Shown: positions 49,636 to 59,500 of the stretch, one piece after another
Numbering within the stretch: position 1 is the first letter of the stretch
Layout of the letters: each line of letters opens with the position of its first letter
Source of the DNA: Rhizobium sp. Root1220
GTDB taxonomy: Bacteria; Pseudomonadota; Alphaproteobacteria; Rhizobiales; Rhizobiaceae
NCBI RefSeq assembly: GCF_001426265.1
Contig: NZ_LMDG01000034.1
Span: 110,888 to 174,887 of the forward strand
Length of the DNA: 64,000 nucleotides
Direction: 5' to 3'
Notes under the pieces: generated by a model
Database searches by the model: none
What the model was told of the DNA's origin: nothing
What the model saw: only the letters and a program-made list of their open reading frames with translations
Program-made: the position numbers and the translations under genes

Positions 49636-51162
49636 ATGCGCCATTGGAAATACACGAGCAGTCTCACGCCGCTCCGCGCGGCGAGCGTTGCCGTGCGCCT
49701 GACGCTGGCCGGCGGCGTGTTATTTCCGCATTCCACGTTCGCACAATCGGCGCAGGTGGTTGTACCGGCCGGCCAGGCCACCCAGCCCTCGTCGACGACG
49801 GCACCACCAATTGCAGGCGACCCGGGCACTGATGACACCCCCCTGCCGGGTGCCTCAGAACCGGCTGCCGAAACCGCCCAGGGTACGAACGCCCTCAAGC
49901 TGCCTGCCGATCAGCAGCCAAGCGACGAAACGACCGGGGCAATACTCGACGAAGACATCATGCGCCTGAATACGCGCGAGGCCCCGCTCGACGAACGGCT
50001 GCCTGCGCGAAAACCCGAAACAAACATCGCCACCGAAGAGACGCCAGGCATCCGCGTCGGCACCTTCGTCCTCCGCCCGACGGTAACACAGAGCATCAAT
50101 ACCGAGACGCAGCGGGACGGTGACACCAAGCAAACCCGTGGCTTCCTCGAAACAGACATGCTGGCGACCCTGACGTCCGATTGGGCCTTGCATCAGCTCA
50201 CGGTCGCCACGGAGGGCGCTTGGCAGGAGAACATCAGCGGCGAAGGCGAGGAGCAGCCCGACTTCAGGATCGGCGGGGATCTCAGGCTCGACCTGCCGCA
50301 GGATACGACAGCCCACATCACTGGTGGCTACCATTTCTATCGAGAGGATACCGACGACCCGGACGCCATCCTGGACGCCGAAAAGCAATCCGACGTACAG
50401 GAATTCAACGCTGGCGCCTCGATCCAGCGCGACTTCGGCATCCTGCGCGGCACGACCGGCATCGACTTGACGCGTTCCATCTATTCCGATGCCACGCTGC
50501 CGGATGGAACGCAGGTCTCTATGAGTGATCGTAACCAGACGAGCGGTACAATTCGCGGCCGCATCGGCTACGAACTTTCCCCGGCCCTCATCCCCTTCAT
50601 CGAAGCGAACGTCGGCAAGACGGTCTACGACGATACGGTGGACGTCGCAGGCTACCGTCGCTCCGGCAACTCCTACGGCGGCATCGCGGGCGTCGAGGTG
50701 GATATGGGCGAGAAACTTCGCGGTGAAGTCGGGCTCGGTTACGAGATCGCGACGTTCGACGACGAACGCCTGTCCGATATCGACACGGTCGTCGTCGACG
50801 CGCGCCTGCGCTGGTCGCCGCTCAGGGGAACGGACGTCGACGTCGGGCTCCAGACCAGCATTCAGCCGTCGACGACAGCAGGCGATTCCGGCTACGTTTC
50901 GCATGCATTGGCGACGGCGTTGACACACCAGTTGCGCGACAATCTGGTTGGGGCGTTCCTTGGCGGCATTACGCTGCGCGACTATCCTTCGGACAGCACG
51001 GCCAACGATGAAACGGTCTATGCGACCAGTGCCGCCCTGACCTGGAACATCAACCGATACCTCGATCTGACGAGCACGGTCGGCTACGAATTCACCTCCA
51101 GAAAAGCCAACGCCGACTCGCAGCAATGGCGAGCCGGCGTCGGCCTCAAGCTAAAGCGTTAG
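49636..51162 (+). CDS. Outer-membrane beta-barrel protein
   Basis: In this 508-residue protein, a signal peptide (AASVAVRLTLAGGVLFPHS, cleaved near TFAQSA) precedes a long Pro/Thr/Ala-rich and acidic N-terminal region to about residue 135. A barrel of alternating amphipathic strands then runs to the end (for example GFLETDMLATLTSDWALHQL, GIDLTRSIYSD, LTSTVGYEFTSRKA) and closes with GVGLKLKR. The pattern fits the rhizobial outer membrane beta-barrel (BBP2_2-type) family. ATG 49636 is preferred to an earlier ATG at 49558, which would displace the signal peptide. The function is not known. Confidence 0.8.
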   Translation: MRHWKYTSSLTPLRAASVAVRLTLAGGVLFPHSTFAQSAQVVVPAGQATQPSSTTAPPIAGDPGTDDTPLPGASEPAAETAQGTNALKLPADQQPSDETTGAILDEDIMRLNTREAPLDERLPARKPETNIATEETPGIRVGTFVLRPTVTQSINTETQRDGDTKQTRGFLETDMLATLTSDWALHQLTVATEGAWQENISGEGEEQPDFRIGGDLRLDLPQDTTAHITGGYHFYREDTDDPDAILDAEKQSDVQEFNAGASIQRDFGILRGTTGIDLTRSIYSDATLPDGTQVSMSDRNQTSGTIRGRIGYELSPALIPFIEANVGKTVYDDTVDVAGYRRSGNSYGGIAGVEVDMGEKLRGEVGLGYEIATFDDERLSDIDTVVVDARLRWSPLRGTDVDVGLQTSIQPSTTAGDSGYVSHALATALTHQLRDNLVGAFLGGITLRDYPSDSTANDETVYATSAALTWNINRYLDLTSTVGYEFTSRKANADSQQWRAGVGLKLKR

Positions 51163-51168
51163 CTTTTT

Positions 51169-52059
51169 TTATCCAAGCGTCTTGACCAGCGCCTTGAAGC
51201 CTTCCTCGACGGTCGGGCGAATGTCCGCCCGCTCGAGCGCGAAGGCGACGTTGGCGAGGATGAAGCCATCCTTGGCGCCGCAGTCGTAAGTCGTGCCCTG
51301 GAAGTGATAGCCAGCGAATGCCTGGTCCTTCAGCAGCTTCAGCATGCCGTCGGTCAGCTGGATCTCGTTGCCGGCACCACGCTCCTGCGTCTCCAAAATC
51401 TTGAAGACCTCGGGCTGCAGGATGTAGCGGCCGTTGATGAAGAAGTTCGAAGGCGCCGTACCCTTGGCAGGCTTTTCCACCATGTCGGTAATGTGGAAGC
51501 CGTCGCCGATCGCATCACCGACGCCGACGATGCCGTATTTGTGGGCTTGGTCGGGCGCACACTCTTCGACTGCCACGATGTTGCCGCCGCTCTGGGCATA
51601 GAGATCGATCATGCCCTTCATGCAGCCCTTGGTGTCGCTCTTCATGATCATGTCGGGAAGCAGCAGGGCGAACGGCTCGTTGCCGATGATCTCGCGCGCA
51701 CACCAGACGGCGTGGCCGAGACCGAGCGGTTCCTGCTGGCGCGTGAAGCTGACCGTACCAGCCTTGGGAAGCTGGCCCGCGAGCAGCGTCATTTCGGCCT
51801 TCTTGCTGCGCTCGCGCAGCGTTTGCTCGAGCTCGAAATGGATATCGAAGTAATCTTCGATGATGTGTTTGTTACGGCCGGTGACGAAAACGAAGTGCTC
51901 GATACCCGCTTCCAGCGCTTCATCGACGACATACTGGATGATCGGCTTGTCGACGACCGTCAGCATTTCCTTCGGCACTGCCTTGGTGGCCGGGAGAAAG
52001 CGAGTGCCGAGGCCGGCAACCGGAAATACAGCTTTACGAACTTTTTTATGCTCTGCCAC
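51169..52059 (-). CDS. galU: UTP-glucose-1-phosphate uridylyltransferase
   Basis: GalU makes UDP-glucose for exopolysaccharide, lipopolysaccharide and cyclic glucan synthesis. The 296-residue protein has AVFPVAGLGTRFLPATKAVP (nucleotide-binding signature), PKEMLTVVDKPIIQYVVDEA, GLGHAVWCAR and FALLLPDMIM. GTG 52059 with AGGAGG five bases upstream is the start. A longer frame to 52083 has no ribosome site. It converges with the beta-barrel gene, with six bases between the stops. Confidence 0.95.
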   Translation of the reverse strand: MAEHKKVRKAVFPVAGLGTRFLPATKAVPKEMLTVVDKPIIQYVVDEALEAGIEHFVFVTGRNKHIIEDYFDIHFELEQTLRERSKKAEMTLLAGQLPKAGTVSFTRQQEPLGLGHAVWCAREIIGNEPFALLLPDMIMKSDTKGCMKGMIDLYAQSGGNIVAVEECAPDQAHKYGIVGVGDAIGDGFHITDMVEKPAKGTAPSNFFINGRYILQPEVFKILETQERGAGNEIQLTDGMLKLLKDQAFAGYHFQGTTYDCGAKDGFILANVAFALERADIRPTVEEGFKALVKTLG

Positions 52060-52259
52060 ACAATCCTCCTGCGATGATTTCACCGCTTGAAATAAAAGGC
52101 AATTTTGATTGGACTAGATGAGATTTGCTACCGTTTTACAAATGGTGACTGCGGTCTTCCGTCATGGTAAAGAATTTGTTGACTCCGTTCGACTAGTCTC
52201 AGGTTCGAGCGGAATTGTGCGCTCGGCTGTGCCTGAAACGAAAGGACGGATGACCGCCG

Positions 52260-53483
52260 ATGACTCAAAATCACAGATACTCCCTTCGTGGTCTTGCTCT
52301 AGCATTCTTCATGACCGCGTCTGCCGGTCTGGCCCCCCTTGATGCGAAGGCAGATCAGCGCTTCCAGAACTGGATCGCGGACTTTTATCAAACAGCCGCT
52401 CAAAGTGGCATCAGCAAGGCAACCTATCGCAAAGCGTTCGCGGGCGTAACCGATCCGGATCCCACTGTTCTTGAAAAAGCAGCCTATCAACCTGAATTCA
52501 CGACCAAAATTTGGGACTACGTAGATTCTCGTGTAAATCCATATACAGTCCAGATCGGCCGGCAAATGGCCGCAAAACACGCCTCGACTCTGAACGCGGT
52601 CGAACGCCGCTTCGGCGTCGACAAATCGATTCTACTTGCGATCTGGTCGATGGAATCAAATTATGGAGCGGTTCTTGCGAAGGACGATCGCCTCCACTAC
52701 GTGCCACGCGCCCTCGCCACGCTTGCCTACGCGGACGAGCGCCGCGCGAAATTCGCCAGGAAGCAATTGATCGCCGCATTGAAGATCCTGCAGAACGGCG
52801 ACATCTCTCCGGACGGCATGACCGGCTCCTGGGCAGGCGCCATGGGCCATACGCAGTTCATCCCGACAAGCTATCTGCTTTACGCAATCGATGCCGACGG
52901 CAACGGCCATCGTGACATCTGGAACTCCGTGCCCGACGCGCTGGCGACATCGGCCAATCTGTTGATGAAAAACGGCTGGGACAAAGGCAAGACCTGGGGT
53001 TACGAGGTTGCCGTGCCCGCAAGCGCGCTGAAGCAGGTGGGCAAGACCCACACATTGGCGCAATGGGCGGCACTCGGCCTGGCACGGCCGAATGGCAAGG
53101 GCTTCAGGGACACCGGCAGCAAGGCCGTGCTGAAGATGCCCGCCGGCCGCGATGGCCCTGGCTTCCTGATGACCAGCAACTTCTTCACCATCAAGAACTA
53201 CAATGCCTCCGACAGCTACGCCATCGCCGTCGGGTTGCTTGCCGATGAGATCGCAGGCTACGGCGGCATGAAGCAACGCTGGCCGCGTCCCGATGGAACA
53301 CTCGACGTCAAGGAGAAGTTCGAACTGCAGAACCGGCTGAAGACGCTCGGCTACTATGACGGCGAGGTCGACGGCAATTTCGGGAGCGGCTCCAAGGCGG
53401 CGATCGCCGCGGTTCAGGAACGCATGGGGTTGCAGCAGGATGGCCAGCCATCACGGCCGCTGCTGAATGCCCTTCGAAAGTAG
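52260..53483 (+). CDS. Lytic murein transglycosylase (MltB family) with peptidoglycan-binding domain
   Basis: This 407-residue exported enzyme cleaves peptidoglycan strands with formation of anhydro-muramyl ends. After a signal peptide (LALAFFMTASAGLAPLDAKA), the SLT_2/MltB domain carries the catalytic Glu132 in IWSMESNYGAVLAKDDRLHY and GAMGHTQFIPTSYLLYAID. A PG_binding_1 repeat is at about 345-400 (LQNRLKTLGYYDGEVDGNFG). The region upstream (52060-52259) is a divergent promoter with galU. Confidence 0.93.
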   Translation: MTQNHRYSLRGLALAFFMTASAGLAPLDAKADQRFQNWIADFYQTAAQSGISKATYRKAFAGVTDPDPTVLEKAAYQPEFTTKIWDYVDSRVNPYTVQIGRQMAAKHASTLNAVERRFGVDKSILLAIWSMESNYGAVLAKDDRLHYVPRALATLAYADERRAKFARKQLIAALKILQNGDISPDGMTGSWAGAMGHTQFIPTSYLLYAIDADGNGHRDIWNSVPDALATSANLLMKNGWDKGKTWGYEVAVPASALKQVGKTHTLAQWAALGLARPNGKGFRDTGSKAVLKMPAGRDGPGFLMTSNFFTIKNYNASDSYAIAVGLLADEIAGYGGMKQRWPRPDGTLDVKEKFELQNRLKTLGYYDGEVDGNFGSGSKAAIAAVQERMGLQQDGQPSRPLLNALRK

Positions 53484-53569
53484 ACGGAATAAATCCGCGA
53501 CATAGTTTTAGGGTGTGGACGTGAGTTCCTGCTCTGTGCGAGAATGCAGGCGGATTGAGGTTGCTGACA

Positions 53570-54775
53570 ATGCGTAAACGAGTAAGCCGGGCAACAGTTC
53601 GCTGGGGTGCGCTCGGCGCAGCCGCTCTGATGTTGTCCTTCGGCGTCCTGCCCCCAGTGCCGGTCGCCGAAGCTCAGGAGCGTTATTATCAGCGCCGTTC
53701 GATTCTCGATTTCTTCTTTGGCCGCCGCTATATCGATGCGTACCCGCCCGCACCGGGTCGGTACGCAGCGCCGCCTGCGACTGCTCCGAGAAAGAAGAAG
53801 GCATCCCCCAAGGTGATGGCCGCGCCCCGCCCCGCAGCCCCCCCTGTCGTGGAAGAGAAGACTGTCGAGAAGCTCGACAATGCCCAGAAGATCCTGGTCG
53901 TCGGCGACTTTTTTGCAGGCGGGCTTGGGGTTGGAATGGAGGCGGCATTTCAGAATTCGCCGGGCATCGTCATCGAGACGCACAGCAACGTAGCCTCGGG
54001 ACTCGTCCGCGACGACTATTATGACTGGCCATCGCAACTGACGAAATTCATGGACGAGGCCAAGCCGGCCATGGTCGTCGTCATGCTCGGCGCCAACGAT
54101 CGCCAGCAGATGGTCACCGATAGCGGCAAGGAGAAATTCCGGACCGATGGCTGGTATGCCGAGTACCAACGCCGCGTCGTCGACTTCGGCAAACAGGTCA
54201 CCAGCCGCAAGATACCGCTACTCTGGGTGGGCCTCCCGGCCTTCGATTCGCCGGCGATGACCGCGGATGCCGTGCAGATGAACCAGCTCTACCGGAAGCA
54301 GCTCGAAAGCATCGGCGGCGAATTCGTCGATATCTGGGACGGCTTCGTCAACGAGAATGGCGAGTTCATCGTCACCGGCTCGGATGTCAACGGCCAGCAG
54401 GTGCGCTTGCGCACCTCCGACGGCATCAACCTGACCGACGCAGGCCGCCGCAAGCTCGCCTTCTATGTCGAAAAACCGGCACGGCGCATCCTCGGCACCC
54501 AGGCGAGCCCGGACCTCGTCCGCCTCGACAGCAACGCGCCTGCCATGGATCTGTCTTCGAACCCGATTGGCCGCACCGAACCGATCAGCCTTTCCGACCC
54601 CAATCTTGACGGTGGCGGCGAATTGCTTGGCGGCAGGGCATTGCCCGCCAGTATGGCTAAATCGCCCCGCGACCTGCTTGTCCAGGACGGCGAGATGGCA
54701 CCGCCCCCGGCTGGCCGGATCGATGATTACCGGCTGCCTCCAACCAAATCCGCGGCCGAAGTCTCGGCAAAATGA
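53570..54775 (+). CDS. DUF459 SGNH-hydrolase-like exported protein
   Basis: In this 401-residue protein, a basic N-terminus and hydrophobic segment (WGALGAAALMLSFGVLPPV) are followed by a Pro/Lys-rich linker. From about residue 105 an SGNH-type fold follows. Block I is VVGDFFAGGLG, where the usual nucleophile Ser is replaced (GDF in place of GDS). Block III is MLGANDRQQM, and the late DGINLTDAGRRKLAFYV resembles block V. Loss of the Ser suggests altered catalysis or a structural role. DUF459 proteins in rhizobia are usually near cell-wall or polysaccharide genes, as here. Confidence 0.82.
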   Translation: MRKRVSRATVRWGALGAAALMLSFGVLPPVPVAEAQERYYQRRSILDFFFGRRYIDAYPPAPGRYAAPPATAPRKKKASPKVMAAPRPAAPPVVEEKTVEKLDNAQKILVVGDFFAGGLGVGMEAAFQNSPGIVIETHSNVASGLVRDDYYDWPSQLTKFMDEAKPAMVVVMLGANDRQQMVTDSGKEKFRTDGWYAEYQRRVVDFGKQVTSRKIPLLWVGLPAFDSPAMTADAVQMNQLYRKQLESIGGEFVDIWDGFVNENGEFIVTGSDVNGQQVRLRTSDGINLTDAGRRKLAFYVEKPARRILGTQASPDLVRLDSNAPAMDLSSNPIGRTEPISLSDPNLDGGGELLGGRALPASMAKSPRDLLVQDGEMAPPPAGRIDDYRLPPTKSAAEVSAK

Positions 54776-54797
54776 AAAGGGCCGCTCGATGCGGCCC
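54771..54797 (-). terminator. Intrinsic terminator of gltD
   Basis: On the minus strand GGGCCGC and GCGGCCC pair around ATCGA and are followed by TTTTCATTTT. The element overlaps the last bases of the convergent DUF459 gene. Confidence 0.85.
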
Positions 54798-54824
54798 CTC
54801 GATTCGTCGGTCGGTGGGTTCGTC

Positions 54825-56279
54825 CTAGCGTGGCAGAACCGTAGTACCCATGAGCGCCTCATCGATCGCGCGGGCAGCCTGGCGGCCCTCGCGGATCGCC
54901 CAGACGACCAGCGACTGGCCGCGGCGAACGTCGCCCGCCGTCCAGAACTTGTCGACCGAGGTCTTGTAGTCGCGGTCGTTGGCAACGACGTTGGTCGAGC
55001 CGCGGCGGTCGGTGTTGAGCGTCAGCTTGCCGTCGAGTTCCTTCAGAACGCTGTCCTTGAACGGACCGCTGAAACCGATGGCAATGAAGGCTAGATCGGC
55101 CTTGATGATAAACTCCGTGCCGGGAACCGGCTTGCGGCGCTCGTCGACTTCGCAGCACTTGACGCCAGTCAAGACGCCGTCTTCGCCGACGAATTCGAGC
55201 GTCGCGACCTGGAACTCGCGAACGGCCCCTTCGGCCTGCGAGGACGAGGTGCGCATCTTCGTCGCCCAGAACGGCCAGACGGCGAGCTTGTCTTCCTTCT
55301 CCGGCGGCTGTGGGCGGATGTCGAGCTGCGTGACCTTCACCGCGCCTTGGCGGAACGCCGTGCCGACGCAATCAGACGCGGTATCTCCGCCACCGACGAC
55401 GACCACATGCTTGGCGCCGGCCAGGATCGGATCGGACGCCCAGCCGACGCTGTCGATGTTTTCACGGCCGAGGCGCTTGTTCTGCTGCACGAGGTACGGC
55501 ATCGCATCGTGGACGCCTGCAAATTCGATGCCCGGAATGCCCGCTTCGCGCGGCGTTTCGGAGCCGCCGCAATAGAGAACTGCGTCATGATCGGCGAGCA
55601 GCTGCTCGACCTTGACGTCGACGCCGACATTGACACCGCAGTGGAAGGTGACACCCTCGCCGCTCATCTGCTCGACCCGGCGATCGATGAAGTTCTTCTC
55701 CATCTTGAAATCGGGAATGCCGTAACGCAGCAACCCGCCCGGCTTGCTCTCGCGCTCGTAGACATGAACGTCGTGGCCGGCGCGGCCCAGCTGCTGGGCG
55801 GCCGCCATGCCGGCAGGGCCGGAACCGATGATCGCCACCTTCTTGCCGGTATGGACCGTGGCCGGCTGCGGCCGGATGAAGCCGAGCTCGTAGGCCTTGT
55901 CGGCAATTGCCTGTTCGACCGTCTTGATCGCGACAGGCGCGTCTTCGAGGTTCAGCGTGCACGCTTCCTCGCAGGGCGCCGGGCAGACGCGGCCGGTGAA
56001 CTCCGGGAAGTTGTTGGTCGAATGCAGGTTCTGGATCGCCGCTTCCCAATTGTTGTTGTAGACGAGGTCGTTCCAGTCCGGGATCTGGTTGTGCACCGGG
56101 CAGCCGGTCGGGCCATGGCAATAGGGGATGCCACAGTCCATGCAGCGCGCGGCCTGTTTCTGCACTTCCGGGTCCGACATCGGGATCGTGAATTCGCGGA
56201 AATGCCGGATACGATCCGACGCCGGCTGATATTTTGCTACCTGCCGGTCGATTTCCAGAAACCCTGTTACCTTACCCAT
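54825..56279 (-). CDS. gltD: Glutamate synthase small subunit
   Basis: This subunit passes electrons from NADPH through FAD and iron-sulfur clusters to the large subunit. The 484-residue protein has N-terminal cysteine motifs (CMDCGIPYCHGPTGC and CPAPCEEACTLN), the FAD Rossmann motif VAIIGSGPAGMAAAQQL, the NADPH site VVVVGGGDTASDCVG and the closing FAD stretch WTAGDVRRGQSLVVWAI. ATG 56279 follows AAGGGA. It lies 221 bases downstream of gltB on the same strand; that spacer holds no gene. Confidence 0.96.
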   Translation of the reverse strand: MGKVTGFLEIDRQVAKYQPASDRIRHFREFTIPMSDPEVQKQAARCMDCGIPYCHGPTGCPVHNQIPDWNDLVYNNNWEAAIQNLHSTNNFPEFTGRVCPAPCEEACTLNLEDAPVAIKTVEQAIADKAYELGFIRPQPATVHTGKKVAIIGSGPAGMAAAQQLGRAGHDVHVYERESKPGGLLRYGIPDFKMEKNFIDRRVEQMSGEGVTFHCGVNVGVDVKVEQLLADHDAVLYCGGSETPREAGIPGIEFAGVHDAMPYLVQQNKRLGRENIDSVGWASDPILAGAKHVVVVGGGDTASDCVGTAFRQGAVKVTQLDIRPQPPEKEDKLAVWPFWATKMRTSSSQAEGAVREFQVATLEFVGEDGVLTGVKCCEVDERRKPVPGTEFIIKADLAFIAIGFSGPFKDSVLKELDGKLTLNTDRRGSTNVVANDRDYKTSVDKFWTAGDVRRGQSLVVWAIREGRQAARAIDEALMGTTVLPR

Positions 56280-56500
56280 ACTGCTGTCTTCCCTTACACT
56301 CATGACCGCCTCACCGCAGCCAGTTGTCTATCGTCAATCCCGGTGCCCGGGGCAAGTTGCTTGACCGTCATTGGAACATATCCCGTGAAAGCTATCCGTG
56401 CGATTGGGACGACATTGGCCGTCGGCGATCGTCACGGGTCATTGAGATATTTCGGTTTCCGTCACACGCTGGCGGCATGTGACGGATCTGTCGGCACGTT

Positions 56501-59500
56501 TTATTCGGCGGCAATCCCCATCCGGCTCCGCTCCATTTCCTCGAGCGCACGCCGGTATTCGACCGGCATGACCTTGCGGAACTTCGGGCGGTATTCGACC
56601 CAGTTGTCCAGGATCTGCCTGGCACGGGTCGAGTCGGTGTAGTGCAGATGGTTGGAGATCAGCTGGTAGAGGCGCTCCTCGTCGTGGCGCGTCATGTCGC
56701 CGGAGACATCGACGCGTCCCTTGTGCGCGAGGTCGCCGCCGTGATGGTGCAGCTTCTCCAGCATGTCGTCCTCTTCCGGAACCGGCTCGAGCTCGACCAT
56801 GGCCATGTTGCAACGCTTGGCGAAATCGCCGCTCTCGTCGAGAACGTAGGCCACGCCGCCCGACATGCCGGCCGCGAAGTTGCGGCCTGTTTCACCGAGG
56901 ACCACCACCACGCCGCCCGTCATGTATTCGCAACCGTGGTCACCCACGCCTTCGACAATGGCAATGGCGCCGGAGTTGCGCACCGCGAACCGCTCGCCCG
57001 CAACTCCGCGGAAGTAGCACTCGCCTTCAGTCGCGCCGTATAGAACGGTGTTGCCGACGATGATGGAGTCTTCAGCCACGATCTTCGAATTCTCGGGCGG
57101 ACGCACGATGATCTTGCCGCCCGAAAGGCCCTTGCCGACATAGTCGTTGCCGTCACCGATCAGGTTGAAGGTGACGCCGCGTGCGAGGAATGCTGCGAAC
57201 GATTGCCCCGCCGTGCCGCGAAGCGTCACGTTGATCGTGTCCTCTTTCAGGCCACGATGGTTGTAGCGCTTGGCAACCTCGCCGGAAAGCATGGCACCCG
57301 CCGAACGATCGACGTTCTTGATATCGACCTCGAACGACACAGGCGTCTTCGACGTCAGCGCCGGCATCGCCTGCTCGATCATCTTGCGGTCGAGAATGTC
57401 GTCGATCGGGTGCTTCTGGCGCGTCGTCCAGTAGGTCGCTTCCTTCGGCGCATCCACCTTGTGGAAGATGCGGCTGAAATCGAGACCCTCGGACTTCCAG
57501 TGCGCCAGCATCTCGTCCTTCTCGAGCAGCTCCGAAGCGCCGATGATGTCATCGAGCCGCGTGAACCCAAGCGAGGCGAGGATCTCGCGTACTTCGTTGG
57601 CGACGAAGAAGAAGTAGTTGACGACGTGCTCGGGCGTACCCTTGAAACGCTTGCGCAGGACCGGGTCCTGCGTGGCGACGCCCACAGGACAGGTGTTCAG
57701 ATGGCATTTGCGCATCATGATGCAGCCGGCCGCAATCAAGGGTGCGGTCGCGAAGCCGAACTCGTCGGCGCCGAGAAGCGCGCCGATGATGACGTCGCGG
57801 CCGGTTTTCAGGCCTCCATCCACCTGCAGCGCGATACGCGAGCGAAGACCGTTCAGCACCAGCGTCTGCTGGGTTTCGGCAAGGCCGATTTCCCACGGCG
57901 AACCGGCATGCTTCAGCGAGGTCAGCGGTGATGCGCCGGTGCCGCCGTCGAAGCCGGAGACCGTGATGTGATCGGCGCGCGCCTTGGCGACGCCAGCGGC
58001 AACCGTGCCCACGCCGACTTCCGAGACGAGCTTGACCGAAACATCCGACGTCGGGTTGACGTTCTTCAGGTCGTAGATCAGCTGCGCCAGATCCTCGATC
58101 GAATAGATGTCGTGATGCGGCGGCGGCGAAATCAGGCCGACGCCCGGTGTCGAGTGGCGGGTCTTGGCAACCGTCGCGTCGACCTTGTGGCCGGGCAGCT
58201 GGCCGCCTTCGCCGGGCTTGGCACCCTGCGCAACCTTGATCTGCAGCATGTCCGCATTGACGAGATACTCGGTCGTCACACCGAAGCGTCCCGAAGCGAT
58301 CTGCTTGATCGCCGAGCGTTCGGGGTTCGACGAGCCATCCGGCAACGGCATGTAGCGGTCGCTCTCTTCGCCGCCCTCGCCGGTGTTGGACTTGCCGCCA
58401 ATCCTGTTCATGGCGATCGCCAGCGTCGTATGTGCCTCCCGGCTGATCGAGCCGAAGGACATGGCGCCCGTCGAGAAGCGCTTCACGATATCGATCGCCG
58501 GCTCCACCTCGTCTACCGACACGGGCTTGCGACCAAGCTGTTCAGCGCTCTTGATGTTGAAGAGACCGCGGATGGTGTTCATGCGTAGCGCCGAGGTGTT
58601 CACCATCTCGGCAAACTCACGGTAGCGATCTTCCGCATTGCCGCGCACGGCATGCTGCAGCGTGGCGACGGCATCCGGCGTCCAGGCATGGCTTTCGCCA
58701 CGCATGCGATAGGCATACTCGCCGCCGATATCGAGCGTCGTCGCCAGCAACGGATCCTTGCCAAACGCGGAGCTATGGCGGGCAACGGTCTCCTCGGCGA
58801 TGGCGCCAAGGCCGACACCTTCGATCATCGTCGCCGTGCCGAAGAAGTACCTGTCGACAAGCTCCTGTTGCAGCCCGATCGCATCGAAGATCTGTCCGCC
58901 GCAATAGGATTGATAGGTCGAGATTCCCATCTTCGACATGACCTTGAGGATGCCCTTGCCGACCGCCTTGATGTAGCGATAGACGACCTCGCTGGCGTCG
59001 ACTTCCTTCGGGAATTCGCCCTTGGCATGCATGTCAAGCAGCGTATCGAAGGCAAGGTAGGGGTTGATCGCTTCGGCGCCATAGCCTGCCAGCAGGCAGA
59101 AGTGATGCACTTCGCGCGGCTCCCCGGTTTCGACCACGAGGCCGACCGAGGTGCGTAGCCCCTTGCGGATCAGGTGATGGTGCACGGCAGCGGTCGCCAG
59201 CAGCGCCGGGATGGCGATGCGGTCCGGTCCGATCTGACGGTCGGAAAGCACGATGATGTTGTAACCACCCTTGACGGCCGCTTCCGCGCGCTCGCAGAGC
59301 CGATCGAGCATCTCGGGCATGCCTTCGGCGCCACGTTCAACATCATAGGTGAAGTCGAGCGTCTTGGTGTCGAAACGGTCTTCCGTGTGGCCGATCGAGC
59401 GGATTTTTTCGAGATCGCCATTGGTCAGGATCGGCTGACGCACTTCCAGACGCTTGGCGTTGGCGGCACCCTCATGGTCGAGCAGGTTGGGCCGCGGTCC

